From NCBI GenBank assembly GCA_021805275.1, contig JAJZFQ010000043.1, forward strand, positions 1 through 64,000: a stretch of 64,000 bases of DNA. The letters are read 5' to 3'. The translations under genes and the position numbers were made by a program. This document shows, piece by piece, positions 25,388 through 34,576 of the stretch. Origin of the DNA: Pseudomonadota bacterium (GTDB taxonomy: Bacteria; Pseudomonadota; Gammaproteobacteria; Steroidobacterales; Steroidobacteraceae). Positions within the stretch are counted from its first letter, which is position 1; the number at the start of each line of letters is the position of its first letter. Below the pieces are notes generated by a model that was given only the letters and a program-made list of their open reading frames with translations, was not told where the DNA came from and searched no databases.

Positions 25388-26089
25388 ATGACAGACGACA
25401 GCGATTTCAATCTTCGGGACCTGAACGATCAGGAGCTGACCGAGCAGGTGCACGACGACCTGTACAACGGGCTGCGCGAGGAGGTGGTGGAGGCGACGCA
25501 GATCTTTCTGGGGCGCGGCTGGAGTGCCGACAAGGTGCTCAATGACGCGCTCGTCGAAGGGATGCGCATCGTCGGGATCGACTTTCGCGACGGGATTCTG
25601 TTCGTACCGGAGGTGCTGCTGGCGGCCAACTCGATGAAGGCGGGGATGGAGATCCTGCGCCCGCTGCTGGCCGAGACCGGAGCGGAGCCGATTGGCAAGG
25701 TGGTCATCGGCACGGTCAAGGGCGACATTCACGACATCGGCAAGAACCTGGTGGCGATGATGCTCGAGGGCGCGGGCTTTGAGGTGATTGACCTGGGGAT
25801 CAACAACCCGGTCGAGAAGTACCTCGAGGCGCTCGAGAAGCACAAGCCCGATATCTTGGGGATGTCCGCGCTGCTGACCACGACCATGCCGTACATGAAG
25901 GTCGTGATCGACAAGCTCCAGGAGCTGGGCATCCGCAAGGAGTTCATCGTGCTGGTCGGCGGAGCGCCGCTGAACGAGGAGTTCGGCAAGGCGGTCGGCG
26001 CCGATGCCTACTGCCGCGATGCGGCCGTGGCGGTCGAGACGGCCAAGAGCCTGATCGCGGCGCGGCGCGCCGCGCGCGTTGCGGCCTGA
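25388..26089 (+). CDS. Methyl-accepting corrinoid protein (MtgC/MtbC/MttC family)
   Basis: 233 residues. An N-terminal helical cap (about 12-98, methionine-synthase-type) is followed by a B12-binding Rossmann domain (about 104-230). The lower-ligand signature DxHxxG is present as D113, H115 and G118 (GDIHDIGKNL), with LTTTMPYMK and VLVGGAPLNEEF matching the later cofactor loops. It should cycle between Co(I) and methyl-Co(III), receiving methyl groups from MttB-type enzymes. ATG 25388 follows ACGGAGTACCCGAA. It is the only corrinoid protein in the window for five MttB paralogues. Its codon choice (many GAG, AAG, CTG) looks more optimised than its neighbours', suggesting high expression. Confidence 0.93.
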   Translation: MTDDSDFNLRDLNDQELTEQVHDDLYNGLREEVVEATQIFLGRGWSADKVLNDALVEGMRIVGIDFRDGILFVPEVLLAANSMKAGMEILRPLLAETGAEPIGKVVIGTVKGDIHDIGKNLVAMMLEGAGFEVIDLGINNPVEKYLEALEKHKPDILGMSALLTTTMPYMKVVIDKLQELGIRKEFIVLVGGAPLNEEFGKAVGADAYCRDAAVAVETAKSLIAARRAARVAA

Positions 26090-26107
26090 GGATGGCGGCG
26101 CAGCCCG

Positions 26108-26297
26108 ATGCACTCACCCAGTGGCACTCTGATCATCGCCTGCGGGGCACTCGCGCACGAGATCGCCGCCCTGCGCAAGGCCAATGGCTGGGCGTTCGAC
26201 GTCCAGCAAGACGGCCAAGGTGCAACTCTCGGCCCGGTTCCAGGAGGCCGTCGACCGCGCCGCCATGCGCGCCGGTCGCGCCTCTTCAAACGCCTAA
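26108..26297 (+). pseudogene. Truncated, frameshifted DUF1638-like gene
   Basis: The frame from ATG 26108 encodes SGTLIIACGALAHEIAALRK, closely resembling the start of DUF1638 proteins that often accompany MttB/corrinoid genes. After about 30 codons the similarity stops and a related stretch (RFQEAVDRAAMRAGRA) continues in another frame to a stop at 26297. The full family is several times longer, so this is a decayed remnant 18 bp after the corrinoid gene. The family assignment rests on memory of the N-terminal motif. Confidence 0.5.
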
Positions 26298-26459
26298 CTC
26301 GCCGACTGGCGCTGCAGCGATCCGCAACCCCGCTCCGATGACGTCCCCCGAGAGGCTCGCACCGAGGCCCTCCTCCTAGTCGCTCGCGCGCAGCTCGTGC
26401 CGCGAGCACGCCGCCCTCATCCAGCGGCCCGCCTGCACCCAGCCGGATAATCCCTCGTC

Positions 26460-27401
26460 TTAGCGCAGGACGACGGTCGTCTTGCCGTTGCGGAAGACCC
26501 GCCGTTCGGCGTGCCACTTGATTGCGCGATTCAGAACCACGGTCTCGAGCTCGCTACCGATCACGGTCAGATCTTCAGCGGACTGGGTATGATCGACGCG
26601 CGCGACCTCCTGCTCGATGATCGGACCCTCGTCCAGATCGGTGGTCACGTAGTGAGCCGTTGCGCCGATTAGCTTCACACCCCGCTCGTACGCCTGGTGA
26701 TAGGCCTTGGCGCCCTTGAATCCCGGCAGAAACGAATGGTGGATATTGATCGCCCGTCCATCGAAGTGCTTGCAGGCATCGGCGCTCAGAATCTGCATGT
26801 AGCGGGCCAACACGAGCAGCTCGGCGTCGGCCTTCTCAAACACCTCGGCCATCCGCACTTCCTGCTCGGCCTTACGTCCATCAATGATCGGCAGATAGTG
26901 ATATGGCACCCCGTGCCATTCGGCGAGACTGCGCATGTCCTGGTGATTCGACAGTACCGCCACCACCTCGATCGGCAGCGTACCGGTGCTCCATCGATGC
27001 AGGATACTGTTCAGGCAGTGACCCTGGCGGGAGACGGCCAGCACCACCCGGCAGCGACGCTCAACCGCTTGAAATCGCCACTGCATCCGGAACTTCTTGC
27101 CGACCTGCTCGGCGAACAACCGATCGAGCGCCTCCGCGGAGACAAGCCCATGACCGTCATCCCGGAACACGGTGCGCATGAAAGACATCCCCGTACGAGG
27201 ATCATTGTGATGCTGAGCCTCGCTGATCGTCGCGTTGTTGGTAGCCAGAAAGCCCGCAATCGCCGCAACGATACCGGTCGTGTCCGGACAGGCCGTGGTC
27301 AGGGTATAGAGCGAGGGCTGACTTCCGGCTCGTGATGCGGGAGCGCGGGCCTGCTCAGCATGGGCTGGGGCGGGGCGGGTCTGTTCAGTGGTTGTGGTCA
27401 T
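26460..27401 (-). CDS. purU: Formyltetrahydrofolate deformylase
   Basis: 313 residues. The N-terminal ACT domain (about 30-110) begins LYTLTTACPDTTGIVAAIAG after an unusual Ala/Pro-rich 25-residue lead. The C-terminal formyltransferase domain has the catalytic Asn/His in INIHHSFLPGFKGA and the Asp in TTDLDEGPIIEQE. PurU hydrolyses 10-formyl-THF to formate and THF. In methylamine catabolism it drains one-carbon units made by sarcosine oxidase and GcvT-type demethylases and frees folate. It lies 33 bp after MttB copy 4 on the same strand, so the two are probably co-transcribed. Confidence 0.93.
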   Translation of the reverse strand: MTTTTEQTRPAPAHAEQARAPASRAGSQPSLYTLTTACPDTTGIVAAIAGFLATNNATISEAQHHNDPRTGMSFMRTVFRDDGHGLVSAEALDRLFAEQVGKKFRMQWRFQAVERRCRVVLAVSRQGHCLNSILHRWSTGTLPIEVVAVLSNHQDMRSLAEWHGVPYHYLPIIDGRKAEQEVRMAEVFEKADAELLVLARYMQILSADACKHFDGRAINIHHSFLPGFKGAKAYHQAYERGVKLIGATAHYVTTDLDEGPIIEQEVARVDHTQSAEDLTVIGSELETVVLNRAIKWHAERRVFRNGKTTVVLR

Positions 27402-27434
27402 GGCAAATGATCGTGAAGAAGGAGAGTGAAGAGC

Positions 27435-29105
27435 TCAGACGTTCGAATCCGGGAAGGACGCCTTGCGCCGCTGCATGTAATCGAGCAGCGCCTCGTCGAT
27501 GGCCGGATCGATCGGCGGCGCCTCGTATTCGGCGAGCTGCCGCTTCCACAGCGCATTGGCTCGCTTGGCGATGTCCTGCGAGCCCTCGGCCTCCCACTGC
27601 TCGAAGCTGTTGTTGTCAGCGAGCGGCGAGCGGTAGAAAGCCGTCTCAAAATTGGCCTGGGTATGGGCGCAGCCAAGGTAGTGCTTGCCGGGTCCGACAT
27701 CGCGCATCGCCTGCAGCGCCTGGCCGTTCTCGCTCAGATCGACGCCCGCCAGCAGCGTGTGCATCATTCCGGCCTGATCGGCATCCATGACGAACTTCTC
27801 GTAGCCCATCGTAAGGCCGCCCTCGAGCCATCCGGCGGTGTGCAGCACGAAATTCACACCCGCCATGCACGTCGGCAGCAGCGTATTCGCCGATTCGAAG
27901 GCAGCCTGACCGTCCGCAATCTTCGAGCCGCACAGCGATCCGCCGGACCTAAAGGGTACACCCAGGCGGCGCGCAAGCTGTGCCATCACGTACAGCACGA
28001 GGGCCGGCTCGGGCGTACCGAACGTCGGTGCGCCGGACTGCATGGACAACGACGAGGCAAAGCTACCGAGCACCACCGGCGCGCCGGGATTGACCAGCTG
28101 CGCGACCGTCATGCCGGCAAGAGCCTCGGCAAGGGTCTGCGCCACGGTACCGGCCACTGTCACGGGCGACATCGCGCCGGCCAGAATGAACGGCGTCAGG
28201 ATGGTTGCCTGATTCGCCCGCGCGTAGGTCTTGAGCGCCCCGAGCATGGTGGCGTCCCAAGTCATCGGCGAGTTGGCGTTGATCAGGCTGATCACGAAAG
28301 TCCGCGGCCTGCCCGTCGTCGGATCGAGATACTGATCCCCGAAGAGGATCTTGGTCATCTCCACCGTGTCCTCGGCGCGCTCGGACGCGGTGACCGAACC
28401 CATGTAGGGTTTGTCGCTCCAGCGCATATGGCTGTAGACCATGTCGAAGTGGCGCTTGTTCACCGGCAGGTCCACCGGCTCGCAGATCGTGCCGCCGGAG
28501 TGGTGCAGTCCATTCGACTGATACGTCAGCTTGACAAAATTGCGGAAATCTTCGATCCGCGCATAGCGACGCCCATCGTCCAGGCTGCGCACGAAAGGCG
28601 AGCCGTAGGCCGGGGCAAAGACCGTGCGGGCACCGCCGATGATCACGCTGCGCTCGGGATTTCTAGCGTGCTGCGTGAATTCCCGTGGCGCCGAGCGGCT
28701 GACGATCGTGCGGCACATGCCGCGCGGAAACCGAACCCGCTCGCCTTGCGCGTCGGCACCGGCCGCACGCAGAATCGCGATCGTCTCCGGATCGTCACGG
28801 AAGTCAATGCCGATCTCCTCGAGAATCGTATCGGCATTGTGCTCGAGGAGTTCCAGCCCCTCGTTATTAAGCACCTCGTACAGAGGAATGTTTCGGGTGA
28901 TGAACGGTACGAACGAGTGCGATCGCGCCGTACGCGCAGCTCTCTTGGCATCGCGCGCATTCGGACGTCGGGCCCGCGGCGCGGAACTGGATTGCGTTTG
29001 CAAAGGGACTCCCCACGGTTTTCGGACGGCCCGAGCCGAGCTGCCACTAGTATGAACGTCAGGCGACCCGCCCGGATAACCGATTTGCGGCATGCACTTA
29101 TCCAT
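27435..29105 (-). CDS. MttB-superfamily (non-pyrrolysine) amine:corrinoid methyltransferase, copy 4
   Basis: 556 residues if ATG 29105 is used. The true start is uncertain; the frame is open to 29171 and conserved sequence begins only near residue 60 (SFVPFITRNIPLYEVLNNEG), so a later start is possible. Core motifs are SLSMQSGAPTFGTPEPA, GSKIADGQAAFESA near residue 392, LHTAGWLEGGLTMGYEKFVMD and GCAHTQANFETAFY, all shared with copy 2, which suggests a duplication. No amber codon is present. It is divergent from soxB across a 184-bp region and upstream of purU, tying demethylation to one-carbon disposal. Confidence 0.86.
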   Translation of the reverse strand: MDKCMPQIGYPGGSPDVHTSGSSARAVRKPWGVPLQTQSSSAPRARRPNARDAKRAARTARSHSFVPFITRNIPLYEVLNNEGLELLEHNADTILEEIGIDFRDDPETIAILRAAGADAQGERVRFPRGMCRTIVSRSAPREFTQHARNPERSVIIGGARTVFAPAYGSPFVRSLDDGRRYARIEDFRNFVKLTYQSNGLHHSGGTICEPVDLPVNKRHFDMVYSHMRWSDKPYMGSVTASERAEDTVEMTKILFGDQYLDPTTGRPRTFVISLINANSPMTWDATMLGALKTYARANQATILTPFILAGAMSPVTVAGTVAQTLAEALAGMTVAQLVNPGAPVVLGSFASSLSMQSGAPTFGTPEPALVLYVMAQLARRLGVPFRSGGSLCGSKIADGQAAFESANTLLPTCMAGVNFVLHTAGWLEGGLTMGYEKFVMDADQAGMMHTLLAGVDLSENGQALQAMRDVGPGKHYLGCAHTQANFETAFYRSPLADNNSFEQWEAEGSQDIAKRANALWKRQLAEYEAPPIDPAIDEALLDYMQRRKASFPDSNV

Positions 29106-29289
29106 AACCGTCCGCCAGCCGCTTCCGGGGCACCCTCCGGCGCCACCGGCTTGACGGAGCCGGCGACGCAAAGCTACCGTGTATGTCGCTTCTATTCAAG
29201 CGAGTCGGCGAGCGCGTGCACGTAGTCCGTGCGCCTCGCGCGGCATGATTCGCGCCATTGGCCAACCATCGTCCGCACAAGGACACATC

Positions 29290-30540
29290 ATGCAACGCTT
29301 TTCTGGCCTGACGCTCCTGCGCCGAGGCCTCTCCGGTCAGCGCGGCTGGCAGCCCCAGTGGCGCCGCGCCGAGCCCAAGCCCGCTTACGATGCCATCATC
29401 GTCGGCGGCGGAGGCCACGGCCTCGGCGCCGCCTACTATCTGGCCAGCGAACACGGACTGAAGCGGGTCGCCGTAGTGGAGAAAGGCTGGATTGGCGGCG
29501 GCAATACCGGCCGGAATACGACCATCATCCGCTCGAATTACCTCTTCGACGAGAGCGCCGCGCTCTATGACCACTCGGTGAAACTTTGGGAGACGCTCTC
29601 TCAGGAACTCAATTACAACGTGATGTTCTCCCAGCGCGGCGTGATGATGCTCGCGCACACCGTGCACGACGTGCAGGTGGCCAAGCGGCACATCTATGCC
29701 AACCGCGCCAACGGTGTCGACAATGAATGGCTGACTCCGGAGGATGCGCGGCGCATCTGCCCGCTCTTGAAAACCGACGACATACGCTTTCCGGTGATGG
29801 GAGCCGCATTCCAGGGGCGCGGCGGCACTGCCCGCCATGACGCGGTGGCCTGGGGGTTCGCCCGCGCCGCTGATGCGCTCGGCGTCGACATTATCGAGAA
29901 CTGCGAGGTCACCGGATTCCTGCGCGACGGCAATGGCGCGGTGGCGGGCATCGAGACCAGCCGCGGAACGATCCGATCGCCGCGCATCGGCGTTTCGGCC
30001 GCCGGTCACACCAGCGTGCTGATGCGAATGCTCGACGTACGGATGCCGCTTGAGAGCTATCCTCTGCAGGCGCTGGTTTCCGAGCCGGTCAAGCCGATCT
30101 TTCCATGCGTCGTGATGTCGAACACCATCCACGCCTACATCAGTCAGTCGGACAAGGGGGAGATGGTGATCGGCGCCGGCACTGACGCCTACACCTCTTA
30201 TACCCAGCGCGGCGGACTACACATCAGCCGGCACGCTCTTGAGGCCATCTGCGAGCTGTTTCCCATGTTTCGCCGGCTGCGCATGCTGCGCAACTGGGGA
30301 GGCATCGTCGATGTGACGCCCGACCGATCCCCGATCATCGCCAAAACACCGGTGCCCGGACTGTATGTCAACTGCGGCTGGGGCACGGGCGGCTTCAAGG
30401 CCACCCCGGGCGCCGGACACCTGCTGGCCTGGACGGTCGCGAACGATGCGCCGCACCCCATCAACGCCCCTTTCACCATTGAACGATTCCGTGACGGCGA
30501 ACTGATCGACGAGGCCGCCGCCGCCGCGGTCGCCCACTAG
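29290..30540 (+). CDS. soxB: Sarcosine oxidase subunit beta
   Basis: 416 residues from ATG 29290; the N-terminus [20 protein letters not shown] matches SoxB proteins, so the open frame upstream to 29179 is not used. The FAD motif [20 protein letters not shown] lies at residues 35-54. The histidine expected to hold FMN covalently is H183 in [12 protein letters not shown]. The C-terminus has [12 protein letters not shown]. It carries the site of sarcosine oxidation to glycine in the cytoplasmic alpha-beta-gamma-delta enzyme. It is first in soxB-D-A-G. Confidence 0.95.
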   Translation: MQRFSGLTLLRRGLSGQRGWQPQWRRAEPKPAYDAIIVGGGGHGLGAAYYLASEHGLKRVAVVEKGWIGGGNTGRNTTIIRSNYLFDESAALYDHSVKLWETLSQELNYNVMFSQRGVMMLAHTVHDVQVAKRHIYANRANGVDNEWLTPEDARRICPLLKTDDIRFPVMGAAFQGRGGTARHDAVAWGFARAADALGVDIIENCEVTGFLRDGNGAVAGIETSRGTIRSPRIGVSAAGHTSVLMRMLDVRMPLESYPLQALVSEPVKPIFPCVVMSNTIHAYISQSDKGEMVIGAGTDAYTSYTQRGGLHISRHALEAICELFPMFRRLRMLRNWGGIVDVTPDRSPIIAKTPVPGLYVNCGWGTGGFKATPGAGHLLAWTVANDAPHPINAPFTIERFRDGELIDEAAAAAVAH

Positions 30541-30551
30541 AGCGCACCTTC

Positions 30552-30845
30552 ATGCTGTTGATCAACTGTCCCTATTGTGGCGAGCGCCCCGAGCCAGAAT
30601 TTGTGTACGGCGGCCAGGCGCACGTTGCCCGTCCCACCGATCCGCACGCCTGCTCGGATCAGGACTGGGCCGATTACCTCTACCAGCGAGACAATATAAA
30701 AGGAGTCCATGCCGAGCGCTGGCGCCATGCGCACGGCTGTGGCCGCTTCTTCAATGCGCTGCGCGATACGACCACCGATCGATTCCTGGCCACCTACGAG
30801 GTGGGTCAACAGCCGCCGGCCCACACAAAGGGTGTACACGCATGA
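30552..30845 (+). CDS. soxD: Sarcosine oxidase subunit delta
   Basis: 97 residues, the usual delta size. The zinc ligands known from the characterised enzyme are conserved at the same numbers: C6, C9, H59 and C63 (CPYCGERPEPEF and HAHGCGRFF). It is a structural subunit. It starts 11 bases after soxB and its stop overlaps the soxA ATG (ATGA), indicating translational coupling. Confidence 0.95.
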   Translation: MLLINCPYCGERPEPEFVYGGQAHVARPTDPHACSDQDWADYLYQRDNIKGVHAERWRHAHGCGRFFNALRDTTTDRFLATYEVGQQPPAHTKGVHA

Positions 30846-33800
30846 GCCAGCCCTGGCGTACGCCGGCCGGTGGTCGGATAAACCGTGAGCGTGAGCTGCG
30901 TTTTATGTTCGACGGCCGCGAATACAGTGGCTTCGAAGGAGACACTCTCGCCTCCGCCCTGCTCGCCAACGGGGTGCATCTGGTGGGCCGCTCCTTCAAA
31001 TATCATCGCCCGCGCGGCATCATCAGCGCCGGCCCCGAGGAGCCGAACGCCCTGGTCACGGTTCGCCGCGATGCCGCGCGCGTCACTCCCGACTTGCGCG
31101 CCACGGAAGTGCAGCTGTACGCCGGACTCGATGCCATCAGCCAGAACCGCTGGCCTAGCCTGAGCTTCGACGTCGGGGCGATCAACAGCCTACTCTCCCC
31201 GTTCATCCCAGCCGGCTTTTACTACAAGACCTTCATGTGGCCGCGCCGTGCATGGCGCTCACTGTACGAACCAAAGATTCGCTCCGCGGCAGGCCTTGGA
31301 CGCGCCCCCGAGCTTGCGGACCCTGACGCCTACGCCACTCGGTTTGCCCATTGCGACGTACTGATCGTCGGGGCAGGGCCATCAGGTCTTGCGGCCGCGA
31401 AGGCGGCGGCGGTACGCGGCGCGCGCGTGATGCTCTGTGAGGAGCAGCCGCAATTCGGTGGCTCTCTGCTCGCCGACGCGAATGCCAGGGCGGCATCGAT
31501 CGACGCCAAGCCTGCCGAGCAATGGCTCACCGAGAGCATCGGCGAGCTTGCCGCTCGACCGAACGTGACGCTGCTCCCGCGTACCACTGCGTTCGGGTAT
31601 TTTCCGCACAACTTCATCGGCCTGGCCGAGCGGCTGACCGACCACCTCGACTCGCCCCGTGAGGGCGAGCCGCGCGAGCGGCTCTGGCAGGTACGGGCCA
31701 AGCAAGTCGTGCTCGCCACCGGAGCGATTGAGCGGCCACTGGTCTTCCCCGGCAACGACCGGCCGGGCATCATGCTTGCCGGCGCCGCCCGGACCTACCT
31801 GAACCGCTACGGGGTCCTGCCGGGCCGGCGCGCTGCGGTGGTCACCGCGTGTGACGCGGCCTACCAGGCGGCGCTCGACCTGCATGCTGCGGGCGTCCAG
31901 ATCGCCGCCATCATCGATGTTCGCTCGAAGGCCGACGGGCGGTTGCCCGATGCGGCCCGTCAAGCCGGCATGCGCGTGCTCACTCAGGCGACCATCGTCG
32001 GCACCGTCGGTTGGAGCAGGGTCAAGGCGTTGCGCGTGCAGGCACTCGATGGCACGGGTGGCACGCAGGGAGCTGTCCAGCGCATCCCCTGTGATGCGGT
32101 CCTGATGTCCGGCGGCTACACCCCGAGCGTGCACCTGTTCTCGCAATCGCGCGGCAAACTCGCCTGGGACGCATCGCAGCAGACCTTCCTGCCGGCAGAG
32201 CCGGCCGAGCAGACGCTCTGTGCGGGCGCCTGCCGCGGAGTCTTCTCGCTGCAGGACGCCGTTGCGGATGGCCGAGGCGCCGCGGCACGCGCAGCGGGAC
32301 TCACCCCACCGGACGGACCACCGCCGAAGGCGCAGGCCGGTGAATACGCCGGAATCATCGGTGCGCTCGCCCAGCCGCCCGGCAAGCCCGCGGTAAAGGC
32401 ATTCGTGGACTGGCAGAACGATGTCACCTCGAAGGATTTGGCTCTCGCCGCACACGAGGGCTTCCGGTCGATCGAACACGTCAAGCGCTACACAACGACC
32501 GGAATGGCCACCGATCAGGGCAAGACATCCAATCTCAACGCTCTTGCGATCGTGGCCGGTGCGATCGGCAAGTCCGTCCCCGAGGTCGGCCTGACCACGT
32601 TCCGTATGCCCTTTACCCCCGTGACCTTCGGCAGCTTCGCCGCCTACACGCGCGGCGAGCTGTTCGATCCGGTCCGGACCACGCCCACCCACGACTGGGC
32701 TGTCGGGCACGGGGCGGTATTCGAAGACGTCGGCTTGTGGAAGCGCACCCGCTACTTCCCGCGCAACGGGGAGAGCATGCACGCCGCCGTTCAACGCGAG
32801 TGCGCCGCGGTACGCAATGGCTGCGGCCTGTTCGATGCCTCGACCCTCGGCAAGATCGAGGTTGTCGGCAAGGACGCCGCGGAATTCATGAACCGGCTGT
32901 ACATCAACTCCTGGGCCAATCTGCCGGTCGGACGGTGTCGCTACGGCATTCTGCTGCGGGACGATGGATTCATCATGGACGACGGCGTCGTGGCACGCAT
33001 CGCAGCCAACCGCTTCCACGTGACCACCACGACCGGAGGCGCGGCTGCGGTGCTGTCACTGATGGAGGATTATCTGCAGACCGAGTGGCGCGAACTCGAG
33101 TGCTGGTTGACCTCGACCAGCGAGCAATGGGCCGTCATCGCCGTGCAAGGCCCGAAATCCCGCGACGTCCTCGCCAGACTCGTCGAGGGCATCGATCTGT
33201 CGGACAGCGCCCTGCCGCACATGAGCGTCGCCGACGGGCGCATCGGCGGGGTGCCCATGCGTCTGTTCCGGGTTAGCTTCACCGGTGAGCTCGGCTTCGA
33301 GATCAACGTGCCCGCGGACTACGGACAGAGCATCTGGGAGGCCATCTACGCCGCCGGCCAGGCGCACGGCATCACCCCCTACGGCACCGAGGCAATGCAT
33401 GTCCTGCGCGCTGAGAAGGGTTACATCATCGTCGGCCAGGATACCGACGGCACGGTCACCCCGCACGATGCCGGGCTTGCCTGGGCGATCGGCAAGAACA
33501 AGAGCGACTACGTCGGCAAGCGCGCGCTCGAACGGTCGTCCATGCAGGCGATCGACCGCAAGCAGCTCGTCGGTCTGCTGACGAGCACCCCGCACGTCGT
33601 GCTCGAGGAAGGTGCGCAGATCTTCGCCACGCTGCCCGCCGATGGCCCACAGCGACGACCTATTGGCCACGTTACATCGTCGTATTTCAGCCCCGCCCTC
33701 GGGCGCTCCATCGCCCTAGCGTTGGTGCGTGGGGGACGCGCCCGCATGGGCGAGACGCTGTACGTGGTCGCAGACCAGCAGCCCGAACCGGTCGAGGTCA

Positions 33801-33847
33801 GCTCACCGGTGTTCTACGACCCGCAGGGAGCCCGCCTCCATGGCTAA
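30842..33847 (+). CDS. soxA: Sarcosine oxidase subunit alpha
   Basis: 1001 residues, normal for SoxA. The start at ATG 30842 is set by the ATGA overlap with soxD. An N-terminal ferredoxin-like segment (about 10-100: FEGDTLASALLANGVHLVGR, RSFKYHRPRGI) precedes an NAD/FAD domain with DVLIVGAGPSGLAAAKAAAV near residue 172 and GAIERPLVFPGNDRPGIM. The C-terminal third (about 620-990) is a GcvT-like folate domain (VRNGCGLFDASTLGKIEVVG, GELGFEINVPADYG). This subunit binds NAD and THF and forms 5,10-methylene-THF from the sarcosine methyl group. It overlaps soxG by 8 bases. Confidence 0.95.
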   Translation: MSQPWRTPAGGRINRERELRFMFDGREYSGFEGDTLASALLANGVHLVGRSFKYHRPRGIISAGPEEPNALVTVRRDAARVTPDLRATEVQLYAGLDAISQNRWPSLSFDVGAINSLLSPFIPAGFYYKTFMWPRRAWRSLYEPKIRSAAGLGRAPELADPDAYATRFAHCDVLIVGAGPSGLAAAKAAAVRGARVMLCEEQPQFGGSLLADANARAASIDAKPAEQWLTESIGELAARPNVTLLPRTTAFGYFPHNFIGLAERLTDHLDSPREGEPRERLWQVRAKQVVLATGAIERPLVFPGNDRPGIMLAGAARTYLNRYGVLPGRRAAVVTACDAAYQAALDLHAAGVQIAAIIDVRSKADGRLPDAARQAGMRVLTQATIVGTVGWSRVKALRVQALDGTGGTQGAVQRIPCDAVLMSGGYTPSVHLFSQSRGKLAWDASQQTFLPAEPAEQTLCAGACRGVFSLQDAVADGRGAAARAAGLTPPDGPPPKAQAGEYAGIIGALAQPPGKPAVKAFVDWQNDVTSKDLALAAHEGFRSIEHVKRYTTTGMATDQGKTSNLNALAIVAGAIGKSVPEVGLTTFRMPFTPVTFGSFAAYTRGELFDPVRTTPTHDWAVGHGAVFEDVGLWKRTRYFPRNGESMHAAVQRECAAVRNGCGLFDASTLGKIEVVGKDAAEFMNRLYINSWANLPVGRCRYGILLRDDGFIMDDGVVARIAANRFHVTTTTGGAAAVLSLMEDYLQTEWRELECWLTSTSEQWAVIAVQGPKSRDVLARLVEGIDLSDSALPHMSVADGRIGGVPMRLFRVSFTGELGFEINVPADYGQSIWEAIYAAGQAHGITPYGTEAMHVLRAEKGYIIVGQDTDGTVTPHDAGLAWAIGKNKSDYVGKRALERSSMQAIDRKQLVGLLTSTPHVVLEEGAQIFATLPADGPQRRPIGHVTSSYFSPALGRSIALALVRGGRARMGETLYVVADQQPEPVEVSSPVFYDPQGARLHG

Positions 33848-34388
33848 TTTCACCGCGGCCCGCAAGGGCCCCGCCGTCGCCCCCAGTGCGCTGGTTCGGA
33901 CACTGCCTGCGGCTTCGCGCTGGACGCTGCGCGGCGAGGCTGCGGTCCTGAATGCGGCGACGGCCGCCCTCGGATTGCCCATCATTGATCGCGCCTGCCG
34001 GGCTGCGGCACAACAGGCAACTGCAGCGTTGTGGCTGGGACCCGATGAGCGACTGCTCATTGCCCCCGCCGAGGCGCACGCTGACGTCGCGGCGCGCCTT
34101 GAAGCTGCGCTGGGCGAGGCGCCTCACGCCTTGGTCGACGTTAGCCACCGCCAGATTGCGCTGGAAGTCGCCGGGGAGCGTGTCACGGTTCTGCTGAACA
34201 GCGCAAGTCCACTCGATCTGCACCTGAGCGCCTTCCCGATCGGCATGTGCACGCGCACGGTGTTCGCCAAGGCGGAAATCGTGCTGTGGCGTACCGAGGA
34301 GCACCGCTTCCGCATCGAGGTTTGGCGATCTTTCGCCGCGTACGTGTCGAAGTACCTGGCGCTCGCCTCCGGAGAGCTCGCGGCGTAA
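33840..34388 (+). CDS. soxG: Sarcosine oxidase subunit gamma
   Basis: 182 residues from ATG 33840, which overlaps the soxA stop. It contains the gamma-family features WLGPDERLLIAP, LVDVSHRQIALEVAG, LHLSAFPIGMCTRTVFAKAE and a C-terminal FRIEVWRSFAAYVSKYL. Gamma completes the heterotetramer and shares a GcvT-like fold. It is last of the four sox genes; a convergent DMGO-like gene follows. Confidence 0.93.
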   Translation: MANFTAARKGPAVAPSALVRTLPAASRWTLRGEAAVLNAATAALGLPIIDRACRAAAQQATAALWLGPDERLLIAPAEAHADVAARLEAALGEAPHALVDVSHRQIALEVAGERVTVLLNSASPLDLHLSAFPIGMCTRTVFAKAEIVLWRTEEHRFRIEVWRSFAAYVSKYLALASGELAA

Positions 34389-34397
34389 GCGGACAAC

Positions 34398-34411
34398 CGC
34401 CTCGCGAGGCG
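34398..34411. terminator. Stem-loop after soxG
   Basis: CGCCTCGCGAGGCG is a perfect 14-bp palindrome (5-bp stem with CGCG loop) ten bases after the soxG stop. It may act as a weak terminator or transcript-end stabiliser. There is no T-tract. Confidence 0.35.
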
Positions 34412-34539
34412 CGGTGTCTCCACGGCCCCCTGCGAGGCGCATCATGTAACCCGCACCGCGGGGCACGGCCGGCGAGCGGCGGCATCGAGACGAACCGGCA
34501 TGCCGGCTGTATTGACGACGGGAAAATTGCCGCGCGGGT

Positions 34540-34567
34540 ACGGCCGGACGCGCTGTGGTCCGGCCGT
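34540..34567 (-). terminator. Strong hairpin after the DMGO-like gene
   Basis: ACGGCCGGAC (34540-34549) and GTCCGGCCGT (34558-34567) form a perfect 10-bp stem with an 8-base loop, nine bases downstream of the stop at 34577 on the minus strand. A TTTT run follows about 12 bases later in that direction. It probably ends the minus-strand transcript and faces the sox operon. Confidence 0.55.
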
Positions 34568-34576
34568 GCCTGCGGA

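Noticed and set aside
27426..29225. 599-codon open frame on the plus strand opposite MttB copy 4
   Set aside because: It is the antisense of a clear MttB gene; composition is Arg/His-rich without domains. Long antisense frames are normal in DNA this GC-rich.
31382..33019. 545-codon minus-strand open frame inside soxA
   Set aside because: Complement of conserved soxA sequence, no recognisable motif, no ribosome-binding site.
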